Assembly (NCBI GenBank): GCA_023429685.1
Contig: JAEZDF010000082.1
Coordinates: 1-11,202, forward strand
Length of the DNA: 11,202 nucleotides
DNA from: Bacillota bacterium
GTDB taxonomy: Bacteria; Bacillota; Clostridia; Oscillospirales; Ruminococcaceae
Direction: 5' to 3'
This document shows, piece after piece, positions 5,590-11,202 of this stretch. Below the pieces are notes generated by a model. The model did no database searches. It saw only the letters and a list, made by a program, of their open reading frames with translations, and had not been told where the DNA came from. Position numbers and translations under genes: made by a program. Each line of letters starts with the position of its first letter. The first letter of the stretch is position 1.

Positions 5590-6483
5590 CTACTCCGGCT
5601 TCTGCCAGCGGGTATAGGCTGCGTACGGCCGAAAGCCGATGCTGTAGTAAAACTGCTGGCTCGAGCCCACCAGCGCGCGCTCCGCCCCGCGCTCCGCACA
5701 GCGGCGCACTCCCTCCAGCACGGCGGCCCTACCAAGACCCATGCGGCGGTAGTCGGGGTCGGTGGCAACCGGCTCCACCACCGCGGTGCGAAGGCTATGC
5801 TCATACCACATCCCGCAGTAGGAGACAAAATCCCCGTTTGGGGCAACCACCGCAATTTTCAGCTCTAGGTCAACGTTTCGTCGCACCAGCTCATTCTCAA
5901 AAGCCTGCGCCTTTTCGGGGGTGAGCATAAAGTCGCCTTCCCCGTTTAGTTTGTGGTTAAAGCCGTTGTGCAGCACCCTGCCGTATCGCTCTACATCATA
6001 GGTATCCTTTAGACTGGTAACCGAAAACCCCTCGGGCAGGTGGTAGGTAAAGTCCGCCTCGCAGATGACCATGCAGGAGGTGTTGTCCTTTGACTCGGTG
6101 GCAATATATCCCGCCTTCGCAGCAAGAGATTGCAGTACCGTGTCGGTGTCGTCAATCATCACACTCAGCCGCCCGTCTCGCTGCAGATGCCCCAGCGCAT
6201 AGGTCAATATCTCACCTTTTAGATGTTCGTAGCCGGGCATCGTATAACAAAAGGCTTCACCGGGTTCGGTGTCAAACAGGGTAATCCCCACCAGCTCATC
6301 CCCATGCTCCCACAAACCGATGCGCCCCAGCGCACTGTGGTCTAGGTAGGTATGGGTAATCATCCAGTCCCATCTGGCCCAGGTAAAACAATCGTCCGCG
6401 AGTTTTATAAAAAACGCGCGCACCTTATCATAGTCCCCGGTACAACTCGCTGCGCCTACATAATTGCGAAAGGTTATGTTCAT
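5590..6483 (-). CDS. GNAT-family N-acetyltransferase
   Basis: 297 residues, about twice the size of a single GNAT domain. The C-terminal half is a clear GNAT fold: VEPVATDPDYRRMGLGRAA (226-244) is motif A, with the RRMGLG acetyl-CoA pyrophosphate loop, and QQFYYSIGFRPY (266-277) is the motif B region with the usual Y-x-x-x-GF. The N-terminal half (about 1-130) has a GNAT-like layout (WEHGDELVGITLFDTEPGE, then a helix, then AAKAGY) but lacks a recognisable acetyl-CoA loop, so it is probably a degenerate second copy, as in other two-domain clostridial acetyltransferases. The substrate cannot be told. The ATG at 6483 has AGAGGTG upstream; the frame remains open for 97 codons more, but that stretch contains the promoter and the neighbour's terminator and is not coding. 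Single gene with its own promoter. Confidence 0.88.
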   Translation of the reverse strand: MNITFRNYVGAASCTGDYDKVRAFFIKLADDCFTWARWDWMITHTYLDHSALGRIGLWEHGDELVGITLFDTEPGEAFCYTMPGYEHLKGEILTYALGHLQRDGRLSVMIDDTDTVLQSLAAKAGYIATESKDNTSCMVICEADFTYHLPEGFSVTSLKDTYDVERYGRVLHNGFNHKLNGEGDFMLTPEKAQAFENELVRRNVDLELKIAVVAPNGDFVSYCGMWYEHSLRTAVVEPVATDPDYRRMGLGRAAVLEGVRRCAERGAERALVGSSQQFYYSIGFRPYAAYTRWQKPE

Positions 6484-6522
6484 TCTTATCACCTCTTTGG
6501 TTTCATTTTGTGCTTTCGCCCC

Positions 6523-6551
6523 ATTATACCATATATATCCCATTGTTTCCA
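6523..6551 (-). promoter_or_regulatory. Promoter of the GNAT gene
   Basis: On the minus strand TGGAAA (6551-6546), 17 bp, then TATAAT (6528-6523), a perfect -10 box with the extended TGG in front (TGGTATAAT). The weak -35 box is compensated by the extended -10. It lies 40 bp upstream of the start codon. Confidence 0.8.
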
Positions 6552-6583
6552 TATTGCTTCTAGGGGGGCTTACACAACAAAAG

Positions 6584-6612
6584 GGCGGCTTTGCGCACAT
6601 TGCAAAACCGCC
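6584..6612. terminator. Hairpin between hydrolase and GNAT genes
   Basis: GGCGGCTTTGC / GCAAAACCGCC, 11 pairs with one G-T and a 7-base loop. It begins 9 bp after the hydrolase stop. On the minus strand the tail is CTTTTGTTG, a poor T-run; on the plus strand it is ATTTTC. Probably the hydrolase terminator. Confidence 0.7.
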
Positions 6613-6620
6613 ATTTTCAA

Positions 6621-7412
6621 TCACTTGTTTACACGCCCCAACCATTCCAAAACGAGCGCGCGAAACGGTTCCGGCTGCTCCAGCTGCAGGTTGTGCCCCG
6701 CGCAGTCGAGCACCGCAAAGCTTGCGTTCGGATAGCATGGCAATAGAGCAAACGCGCCCTCGTAGCCCGTCCAATGGTCCTGCCTGCCTGTAATAAACGA
6801 CACAGGAAACTGGTAACGCCTTGCTAGGTCAAATGTAAGCGTCTGCCCCAGTGCGTCAATATACGCGTTGTTTGCAAGGTGCAGGTATTCTCCGATGTCT
6901 GCTGTAAAGGCAGCCAGTGTGTCCTGTGTCTGCACCACCGACACCGCCTCAAACATCGTTTTCTGCTCTCTTGGCAGCGACGCCATCAGTCGCTCGTCGG
7001 TTATCCTCACCTGCCTTGGGGGCGGTGTTTGCGGGATGTCCGCAATATACGGGCATAAGAACAGCGCGCCCAAAATGCGGTCGCTTGCCTGCTCAATCAG
7101 TCCCCGCGCAAGCTGCCCACCAAACGACTCGCCCACCAGCAAGAACGGCTCGTCCCCCACCACCGCGTCAATAAACCGCTGTAACACGTCCACGATGGCG
7201 GTATCGTCCGTTACCCCCTCGCCCGGCATCGATTGCCCCATGCCCGGCAGATCGGGGTAGATGCGCCGATACCCGTGCATACACGCAAATATCGGCTCAA
7301 AGCAGCCCGTCATCAAATGGTGGTCTACCCGCGAGCCGTGCAACAGCACCACGGGCACCCCCTCTCCGTGTATCACATAATGCAAACGCGACTCTCCGAT
7401 ATTTATTGTCAT
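6621..7412 (-). CDS. Alpha/beta-hydrolase fold protein
   Basis: 263 residues, no signal peptide, so cytoplasmic. The fold's landmarks appear in order: VVLLHGSRVD (21-30), with the HG of the oxyanion loop; YPDLPGMGQS (52-61); the nucleophile elbow GESFGG with S96; TGRQDHWTG with D212 as the likely acid; and CAGHNLQLEQP with H240 as the base. All three members of the Ser-Asp-His triad are therefore present. A cap region spans about 125-195. This is the broad Abhydrolase_1/6 group (esterases, C-C hydrolases, haloperoxidase-like proteins), and the substrate cannot be inferred. The ATG follows AAAAAAGGGGG with 7 nt between. Own promoter with a perfect -10 box and its own terminator, so it is transcribed alone. 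Confidence 0.9.
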   Translation of the reverse strand: MTINIGESRLHYVIHGEGVPVVLLHGSRVDHHLMTGCFEPIFACMHGYRRIYPDLPGMGQSMPGEGVTDDTAIVDVLQRFIDAVVGDEPFLLVGESFGGQLARGLIEQASDRILGALFLCPYIADIPQTPPPRQVRITDERLMASLPREQKTMFEAVSVVQTQDTLAAFTADIGEYLHLANNAYIDALGQTLTFDLARRYQFPVSFITGRQDHWTGYEGAFALLPCYPNASFAVLDCAGHNLQLEQPEPFRALVLEWLGRVNK

Positions 7413-7464
7413 TGTTATGCCCCCTTTTTTCCGTTAAGCGCAATGCCGTCGGGTCTCTTGTATT

Positions 7465-7493
7465 ATTATAGCATGACAATATCCGAATTCTAA
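7465..7493 (-). promoter_or_regulatory. Promoter of the alpha/beta-hydrolase gene
   Basis: On the minus strand TTAGAA (7493-7488), 17 bp, TATAAT (7470-7465). The -10 is perfect and the -35 weak. It lies about 50 bp upstream of the start codon. Confidence 0.72.
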
Positions 7494-7557
7494 TCATCCC
7501 CATCCACACGATTTGAAGGATTCTCCCCACCCACCAAATAGAATTCCCACGCCGTTC

Positions 7558-7572
7558 AGGCAGACTGGCGGG
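7558..7572 (+). repeat. 15-bp near-direct repeat, copy 1
   Basis: AGGCAGACTGGCGGG, matching AGGCAGACAGGCGGG at 7702-7716 at 14 of 15 positions. The second copy forms the left arm of the inverted repeat at 7706-7745, so the motif occurs three times, once inverted. Confidence 0.6.
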
Positions 7573-7705
7573 TTGCTTTTCTCCAGCTTGGTTATTATAT
7601 TAAGAATATCCCCACTACGCACTCACCGAGCAGGCGCGAAACAAGTCGTTTCCGAGGAAAGCCGGGTGGCAAAGGCACTACACACCACCTTTCATCCCGT
7701 AAGGC

Positions 7706-7745
7706 AGACAGGCGGGCATCGAGTGTATTCGATGCCCGCCTGTCT
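7706..7745. repeat. Perfect 17-bp inverted repeat
   Basis: AGACAGGCGGGCATCGA (7706-7722), a 6-bp loop GTGTAT, and its exact complement (7729-7745). No T-run follows on either strand, so it is not a standard terminator. It is the longest perfect hairpin in the window. Confidence 0.85.
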
Positions 7746-7798
7746 ATCGCGATATTTGCCGCTTTTGTCGCGTCAAAACCAAACGTTATGTAATAATC

Positions 7799-7830
7799 AA
7801 AGCGCCGTCCCCAAAAAGGGTCGGCGCTTT
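7799..7830 (-). terminator. Terminator-like hairpin downstream of the Ser-rich gene
   Basis: AAAGCGCCG / CGGCGCTTT, 9 bp, with an inner CCC / GGG pairing around TTTTT. It lies 11 bp after the stop codon. The minus-strand tail GATTATTA is a weak T-tract, so termination may be partial. Confidence 0.65.
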
Positions 7831-7841
7831 GGCGTGTACCG

Positions 7842-8930
7842 TTATGAGGAGGTACTTCTGCTCGAAGACGCTCTGGAGCTTGCACTGGAGGAGGAACTCG
7901 AGCTGCTACTACTGGAAGAAGAACTCGAACTGCTTCTACTGGAGGATGAGCTCGAACTGCTTCTACTGGAGGAAGAACCCGAACTGCTTTCGGCTGACGA
8001 GGTTTCGTCCTGCTCGTCCTCTTCATCGCCCGAGACCGCCGCGTCTTCGTCGGGTACGGAGGAGGTCTCTCCCTCGGGCTCCGATTCGTCGCCGAATGTC
8101 TCTTCGGCAAGGGACGAAGTGCCCGAATTAATCAGTTCCTCTTCCACATATTCATACTCCGAGCCGGTGCCAGAGCTGCTCGAGTCAGTCTTTTCCACGT
8201 CGCGCAGCGCGATGATGATATAGCCGCTCTCGGTCTTTTTCAGGTGGTAGTTCATGTATTTATCGGGGTCGGGCTCGTAACGGTTGCCCTTTTCGTCAAT
8301 CTCCCATACGCTGCCCGGCGGCACATAGCCGACGCGCAGAATAACCTCATCGCCGTTTTTCGTAATCTTATCCACCTTCGGGGTATAAAGCGCAACCTCG
8401 GCGGTGGTGGGAACACTGTACACCTTGTTCTGTTCGTCATACAGATAGGTGGTTTCGTAATCGCCGAACGTCTGGTGCTGGAGCTTTACGTCGGTTCCAT
8501 ACAGGTTTGCCGCGCGCACATCCAGCTCGCTTGCAGGGATTAGCGAGAAGTTAAACTCGTCCTTTGCCCACTTTGCATCGTCGTTGTTCAAAATTGCCGA
8601 CCACATCGCCGTCTGCAACAGCATCGGCTGGTCGAGGGTAGCAACGCTCTCAAAGGGCGGTGGGTCATACATGACCACCGGAATTAGGATGCGCTCAAAC
8701 CGCGCCTTTTCCTTGTCGTTGTTTATCAGCGACTGGGTCAGGTTGATGGCGCTTACCACCAGTGTCACCACGCCGATAACGCACAAAATAATCACCGTCA
8801 GTCCGATTGGCGCCGCAATGCGGCTGCCCTTGCGCCTGCGTCTTGCGGGCGGCTTTATGGGGGGTGCTGATTTTATCTCCTGTTTGGGCGAAAGCCCGCT
8901 TTGAAACAGTCCGCTGTCTTTTTTATCCAA
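7842..8930 (-). CDS. Single-pass membrane protein with acidic and poly-serine C-terminus, unknown function
   Basis: 362 residues from a TTG start; I do not recognise the family. Layout: a hydrophilic N-terminus ending in a basic cluster (RRRRKGSR, about 30-37), one membrane segment about 38-64 (APIGLTVIILCVIGVVTLVV), an extracytoplasmic domain about 73-257 rich in Asp, Tyr and Val with no motif I can name, an acidic linker (about 265-318), then a tail almost wholly of Ser with a few Arg and Ala. Basic residues on the N-terminal side predict a cytoplasmic N-terminus and an exported C-terminus. The Ser tail resembles flexible spacers in wall-spanning surface proteins, but there is no LPxTG signal. 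Start: AAAGGAGGG ends 9 nt before TTG at 8930; the upstream ATG at 8963 has no such site and would put it inside the gene. Its start lies 46 bp after the proA stop, so co-transcription with proBA is possible. Confidence 0.72.
   Translation of the reverse strand: MDKKDSGLFQSGLSPKQEIKSAPPIKPPARRRRKGSRIAAPIGLTVIILCVIGVVTLVVSAINLTQSLINNDKEKARFERILIPVVMYDPPPFESVATLDQPMLLQTAMWSAILNNDDAKWAKDEFNFSLIPASELDVRAANLYGTDVKLQHQTFGDYETTYLYDEQNKVYSVPTTAEVALYTPKVDKITKNGDEVILRVGYVPPGSVWEIDEKGNRYEPDPDKYMNYHLKKTESGYIIIALRDVEKTDSSSSGTGSEYEYVEEELINSGTSSLAEETFGDESEPEGETSSVPDEDAAVSGDEEDEQDETSSAESSSGSSSSRSSSSSSSSRSSSSSSSSSSSSSSSSSASSRASSSRSTSS
7882..7989. repeat. Tandem repeat, four 27-bp units, coding for the Ser-rich tail
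   Basis: Units 7882-7908, 7909-7935, 7936-7962 and 7963-7989. The last three all start CTACTGGA and end GAACTGCTT and differ at only a few positions; the first is more diverged. The 27-bp period equals nine codons, so copy-number change would lengthen or shorten the poly-Ser tail without a frameshift. Confidence 0.82.
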
Positions 8931-8976
8931 GGCTAGGAACCCTCCTTTGGCGGCACGGGGCATTATAAAAAACGCA

Positions 8977-10227
8977 CTAGCGTATCTGCCCGTTGCCGTG
9001 TATCACATATTTCACGGATGTCAGTTCATTTAGTCCCATCGGACCGCGGGTGTGCAGCTTCTGGGTCGAGATGCCGATCTCGGCACCCAAACCAAACACG
9101 CCCCCATCGGTAAACCGCGTGGATGCGTTTACATACACCGCAGCCGCATCGATTTCGCTTACAAAGCGCTCGCTGTTTGCAAGGCTATCGGTCACGATGC
9201 ATTCACTGTGCCCACTTGTGTATTGTACAATGTGCTTGATTGCCGCGTCAATGGAAGGGACTACCTTGACAGCAAGGATGTAATCCAAAAACTCGGTCGC
9301 GTAGTCCTCGTCGGTCGCAAGCAGTACCCTATCGCCCAGAATCATTCGGGTCTTCTCGCAGCCGCGCAGCTCGACGTTTTTCTTTTGCAATAAAGCATCC
9401 GCCATCGGCAAAAACTCCTGCGCCACCGCCTCGTGCACCAGCAGCGTCTCGGCCGCGTTGCACACCGACGGGCGGGAGGTCTTGGCGTTATAGATAATCT
9501 CCGCCGCCATCCGAAGATCGCAGGGGCTATCCACATACACATGGCAGTTGCCCACCCCCGTCTCGATGACGGGAACGGTGGCGTTCTTCACACACGCCGA
9601 AATAAGCCCCGCGCCCCCTCTGGGGATTAGTACATCCACATAGCCGTTTAGGCGCATCAGCTCGGTGGCGGTCTCGCGCGCGGTGTCGCCAATTATTTGA
9701 ATACAGTCCGGCTCAAGCCCCACCGACGCAATCGCACTGCGCATAATCGAGGCGAGGCACAGGTTAGAGTTGATTGCCTCTTTGCCGCCGCGCAAGATTA
9801 CGGCGTTTGCACTTTTTAGGCACAGCACGGCGGCGTCCACCGTCACGTTGGGGCGCGCCTCGTAGATGATGGCGATCACGCCGAGCGGTACCCGCGTTTT
9901 TTGTATGCGCAGCCCGTCGGGGCTTACAAACCCGCTGTCGATGCGCCCAATCGGGTCGGGCAGCATAATTACCTCGCGCACCGCGACCGCGATGCCGTGC
10001 ACCCGCTGCTCGGTCAGACGAAGGCGGTCAAGCAAAGACGGCGTAAGCCCCGCCTGCTCCCCCGCCGCGATATCCTTCGCGTTCTCGCTTAGAATCTCGG
10101 GCATATGGTCTGTTAATGCCTGCGCTATGGCAGCCAGCGCGTTGTTCTTTATCGCGGTGCTCGCGGTCATCAGCGTTCTAGACGCCGCCTTTGCCGCTAT
10201 GCCCGTCTCCTGTACCGTTCGATGCAT
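8977..10227 (-). CDS. proA: Gamma-glutamyl phosphate reductase
   Basis: Second enzyme of proline synthesis: reduces gamma-glutamyl phosphate with NADPH to glutamate semialdehyde, in the cytoplasm. The 416 residues are the usual full length. Signature segments are in order: RVPLGVIAIIYEARPNVTVD (112-131), VILRGGKEAINSN (143-155), LIPRGGAGLI (200-209), the catalytic-cysteine segment SRPSVCNAAETLL (C256 in the aldehyde-dehydrogenase-type active site), and near the end DGGVFGLGAEIGISTQKLHTRGPMGL. No key residue appears to be missing. The ATG follows AAGGAGG with 7 nt between. It lies 145 bp after proB, longer than in most proBA operons; that gap holds a small hairpin without a T-run, so read-through from proB is likely. 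Confidence 0.97.
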   Translation of the reverse strand: MHRTVQETGIAAKAASRTLMTASTAIKNNALAAIAQALTDHMPEILSENAKDIAAGEQAGLTPSLLDRLRLTEQRVHGIAVAVREVIMLPDPIGRIDSGFVSPDGLRIQKTRVPLGVIAIIYEARPNVTVDAAVLCLKSANAVILRGGKEAINSNLCLASIMRSAIASVGLEPDCIQIIGDTARETATELMRLNGYVDVLIPRGGAGLISACVKNATVPVIETGVGNCHVYVDSPCDLRMAAEIIYNAKTSRPSVCNAAETLLVHEAVAQEFLPMADALLQKKNVELRGCEKTRMILGDRVLLATDEDYATEFLDYILAVKVVPSIDAAIKHIVQYTSGHSECIVTDSLANSERFVSEIDAAAVYVNASTRFTDGGVFGLGAEIGISTQKLHTRGPMGLNELTSVKYVIHGNGQIR

Positions 10228-10328
10228 CGTCCATCCTCCTTCGCGTTATATCCGCAACAAACATCAAGATGAGTTCATTTTAAACCGCAAGAGATTCCCC
10301 TTCGGTTGCACACGGAAAGCGTGCGTAA

Positions 10329-10344
10329 ACCCGCTAGCGCGGGT
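10329..10344 (-). other. Small hairpin in the proB-proA gap
   Basis: ACCCGC / GCGGGT, 6 bp around 4 bases, 29 bp after the proB stop. No T-run follows on the minus strand, so it is at most a weak terminator or an mRNA processing/stability element. The rest of the 145-bp gap shows only the proA ribosome binding site; I see no clear promoter for proA. Confidence 0.4.
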
Positions 10345-10372
10345 GGGGTTTGTTACAGTCTATTTGATTCGC

Positions 10373-11167
10373 TTATTTTAAAAACAGTGTGCCTACCGCC
10401 TTGCCCTCAAGCAGGTCGTACATGCTCTCGGGGGTGCCGCCGTTGATGATTGCCATCGTTATTCCCTGCTCCAGCGCGATCTCGGCGGCGTGCAGCTTGG
10501 TTATCATTCCGCCCGTGCCCATGGCTGAGCCCGCTCCGCCCGCAAGTCGGCACAGGTCGTCGGTAATCTCGCTCACATGCTCTATCAGGCGTGCGTCCGC
10601 ATCGGTGCGCGGGTCGCCGGTATACAGCCCGTCGATGTCAGTCAGCAAAATCAGCGCGTCCGCGCCGCACACCGCAGCAACCATCGCCGACAGGGTATCG
10701 TTATCGCCAAAGTTTCCGCCGCACTCAATCTCGTCGGTGGAAACGGTATCGTTCTCGTTTACGATGGGTATGCACGACAGCTCGAGCAGCCGCCGAAAAG
10801 TGTTCTCGGCGTTGCGGCGCAGCACCGCGTCGTCTATGACATCCCTAGTCAGCAGCACCTGTGCCACCGTATGGCTGTAGTCGGAGAACAGCTTGTCGTA
10901 TGTATACATCAGCTCGCACTGACCCACCGCCGCAGCCGCCTGCTTAGTGGGGATGTCGGTTGGCTTCTGCTTTAGCCCAAGCTTGCCTACCCCCACGCCG
11001 ATGGCGCCCGACGAAACCAGCACCACCTCGCGGCCCGAGTTCTTGATATCCGCCAGCACCTTGACAAGGCGCTCGATCTTGCGCAGGTTCATCCTGCCCG
11101 TTTGGTATGCGATGGTGGAGGTTCCCACCTTCACCACGATGCGTTTTGCGTCCTTTATGCTGCACAT
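10373..11167 (-). CDS. proB: Glutamate 5-kinase, short form without PUA domain
   Basis: First and normally feedback-controlled step of proline synthesis: phosphorylates glutamate with ATP to gamma-glutamyl phosphate, which passes to ProA. The 264 residues form a single amino-acid-kinase domain. Visible landmarks are IVVKVGTSTI (near the N-terminus), VVLVSSGAIGVGVGKLGL, CIPIVNENDTVS, the acidic-loop segment FGDNDTLSAMVA, LILLTDIDGLYTGDPR, and AGSAMGTGGMITKLHAAEIA. E. coli ProB has about 100 more residues forming a C-terminal PUA domain; this protein ends right after the kinase fold (VGTLFLK), as known for other short ProB proteins. Start: ATG at 11167, preceded by AAAAGAGGA with 9 nt between, giving MCSIKDAKRIVVKVG; the ATG 33 bp upstream lies before that site. 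Promoter lies outside the window. Confidence 0.96.
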   Translation of the reverse strand: MCSIKDAKRIVVKVGTSTIAYQTGRMNLRKIERLVKVLADIKNSGREVVLVSSGAIGVGVGKLGLKQKPTDIPTKQAAAAVGQCELMYTYDKLFSDYSHTVAQVLLTRDVIDDAVLRRNAENTFRRLLELSCIPIVNENDTVSTDEIECGGNFGDNDTLSAMVAAVCGADALILLTDIDGLYTGDPRTDADARLIEHVSEITDDLCRLAGGAGSAMGTGGMITKLHAAEIALEQGITMAIINGGTPESMYDLLEGKAVGTLFLK

Positions 11168-11202
11168 GGCAAGCAATCCTCTTTTCCCTTTTAAGACCAT
11201 GC

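Larger units (their letters stand above)
7494..7798. other. Gene-free segment with several possible stems
   Basis: About 300 bp between the hydrolase promoter and the terminator of the Ser-rich gene. No coding sequence with a ribosome binding site is visible on either strand. It contains a perfect 17-bp inverted repeat, possible short stems on both sides of it (GAAAC/GTTTC near 7638-7652, GGTGG/CCACC near 7665-7688, CGCGA/TCGCG near 7748-7772), and a pair of 15-bp near-identical segments. A possible plus-strand promoter is TTGCTT (7573-7578), 17 bp, TATATT (7596-7601). This could be an unassigned structured RNA or an eroded mobile repeat. I recognise no known RNA family. Confidence 0.4.

Noticed and set aside
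6484..6774. 97-codon upstream extension of the GNAT frame
   Set aside because: The stretch contains a strong promoter, the neighbour's terminator and the 3' end of the hydrolase gene. A well-placed ribosome binding site precedes the internal ATG at 6483.
7650..7800. RNase P RNA, suggested by GAGGAAAGCCGGG
   Set aside because: The match to the conserved GAGGAAAGTCC block is partial and the other conserved RNase P segments, such as the ACAGAA block, are absent.
7513..8223. Plus-strand open frame of 236 codons rich in Glu and Leu
   Set aside because: It is the antisense reading of the Ser-rich repeat; poly-Ser codons read as Glu/Leu on the other strand. It has no ribosome binding site and its 5' half crosses the inverted repeat and a terminator.
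10329..10344. Intrinsic terminator between proB and proA
   Set aside because: The stem is only 6 bp and no T-run follows on the coding strand.

Overview
The window looks like an ordinary chromosomal stretch from a mid-to-high G+C member of the Clostridia, plausibly Oscillospiraceae/Ruminococcaceae-like. That placement is an inference. It rests on a tryptophan T-box leader in front of a TrpB2-type gene, a CPBP membrane protease, a short ProB without a PUA domain, strong GGAGG-type ribosome binding sites, and clusters of short palindromes starting CGTAGG. All genes I can support are on the minus strand. There are no rRNA or tRNA genes, no CRISPR array, and no intact insertion sequence or phage gene.

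In plus-strand coordinates: 1-433 is the N-terminal part of a TrpB2-like tryptophan synthase beta chain, cut by the window edge. Its leader (501-797) is a T-box riboswitch with a TGG (Trp) specifier, an intrinsic terminator and a sigma-A-type promoter. 854-1693 is a CPBP-family intramembrane protease, and 1868-2248 a small membrane protein of unknown function. About 600 bp without a gene (2270-2875) form an island of short palindromic repeats of at least two kinds. One kind starts CGTAGG and has different stem cores (A1, B, C, F, A2, D). The other is a small hairpin with compensatory stem changes (E1-E4); one copy is nested inside a CGTAGG element and one reaches into the 3' end of a gene.

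2876-5350 is a tight two-gene unit: a double-Cache-type chemoreceptor followed 3 bp later by an FMN_bind-type lipoprotein. It has its own promoter, overlapped by a Fur-box-like sequence. I consider this the most biologically interesting unit: a chemoreceptor coupled genetically to a probable extracytoplasmic flavoprotein, perhaps under metal control.

5590-6483 (GNAT acetyltransferase) and 6621-7412 (alpha/beta hydrolase) are single genes, each with its own promoter and a downstream hairpin. 7413-7841 has no gene. It holds the hydrolase promoter, a perfect 17-bp inverted repeat within a potentially structured segment, and a terminator-like hairpin. 7842-8930 encodes an unknown single-pass membrane protein with an acidic, then poly-Ser, C-terminus; it lies 46 bp downstream of proA. 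8977-10227 (proA) and 10373-11167 (proB) are the first two steps of proline synthesis from glutamate, transcribed proB-proA and then possibly the Ser-rich gene.

I did not find a clear, wholly new system. The best leads are the chemoreceptor/flavolipoprotein operon, the modular repeat island, and the structured gene-free segment around 7600-7800.
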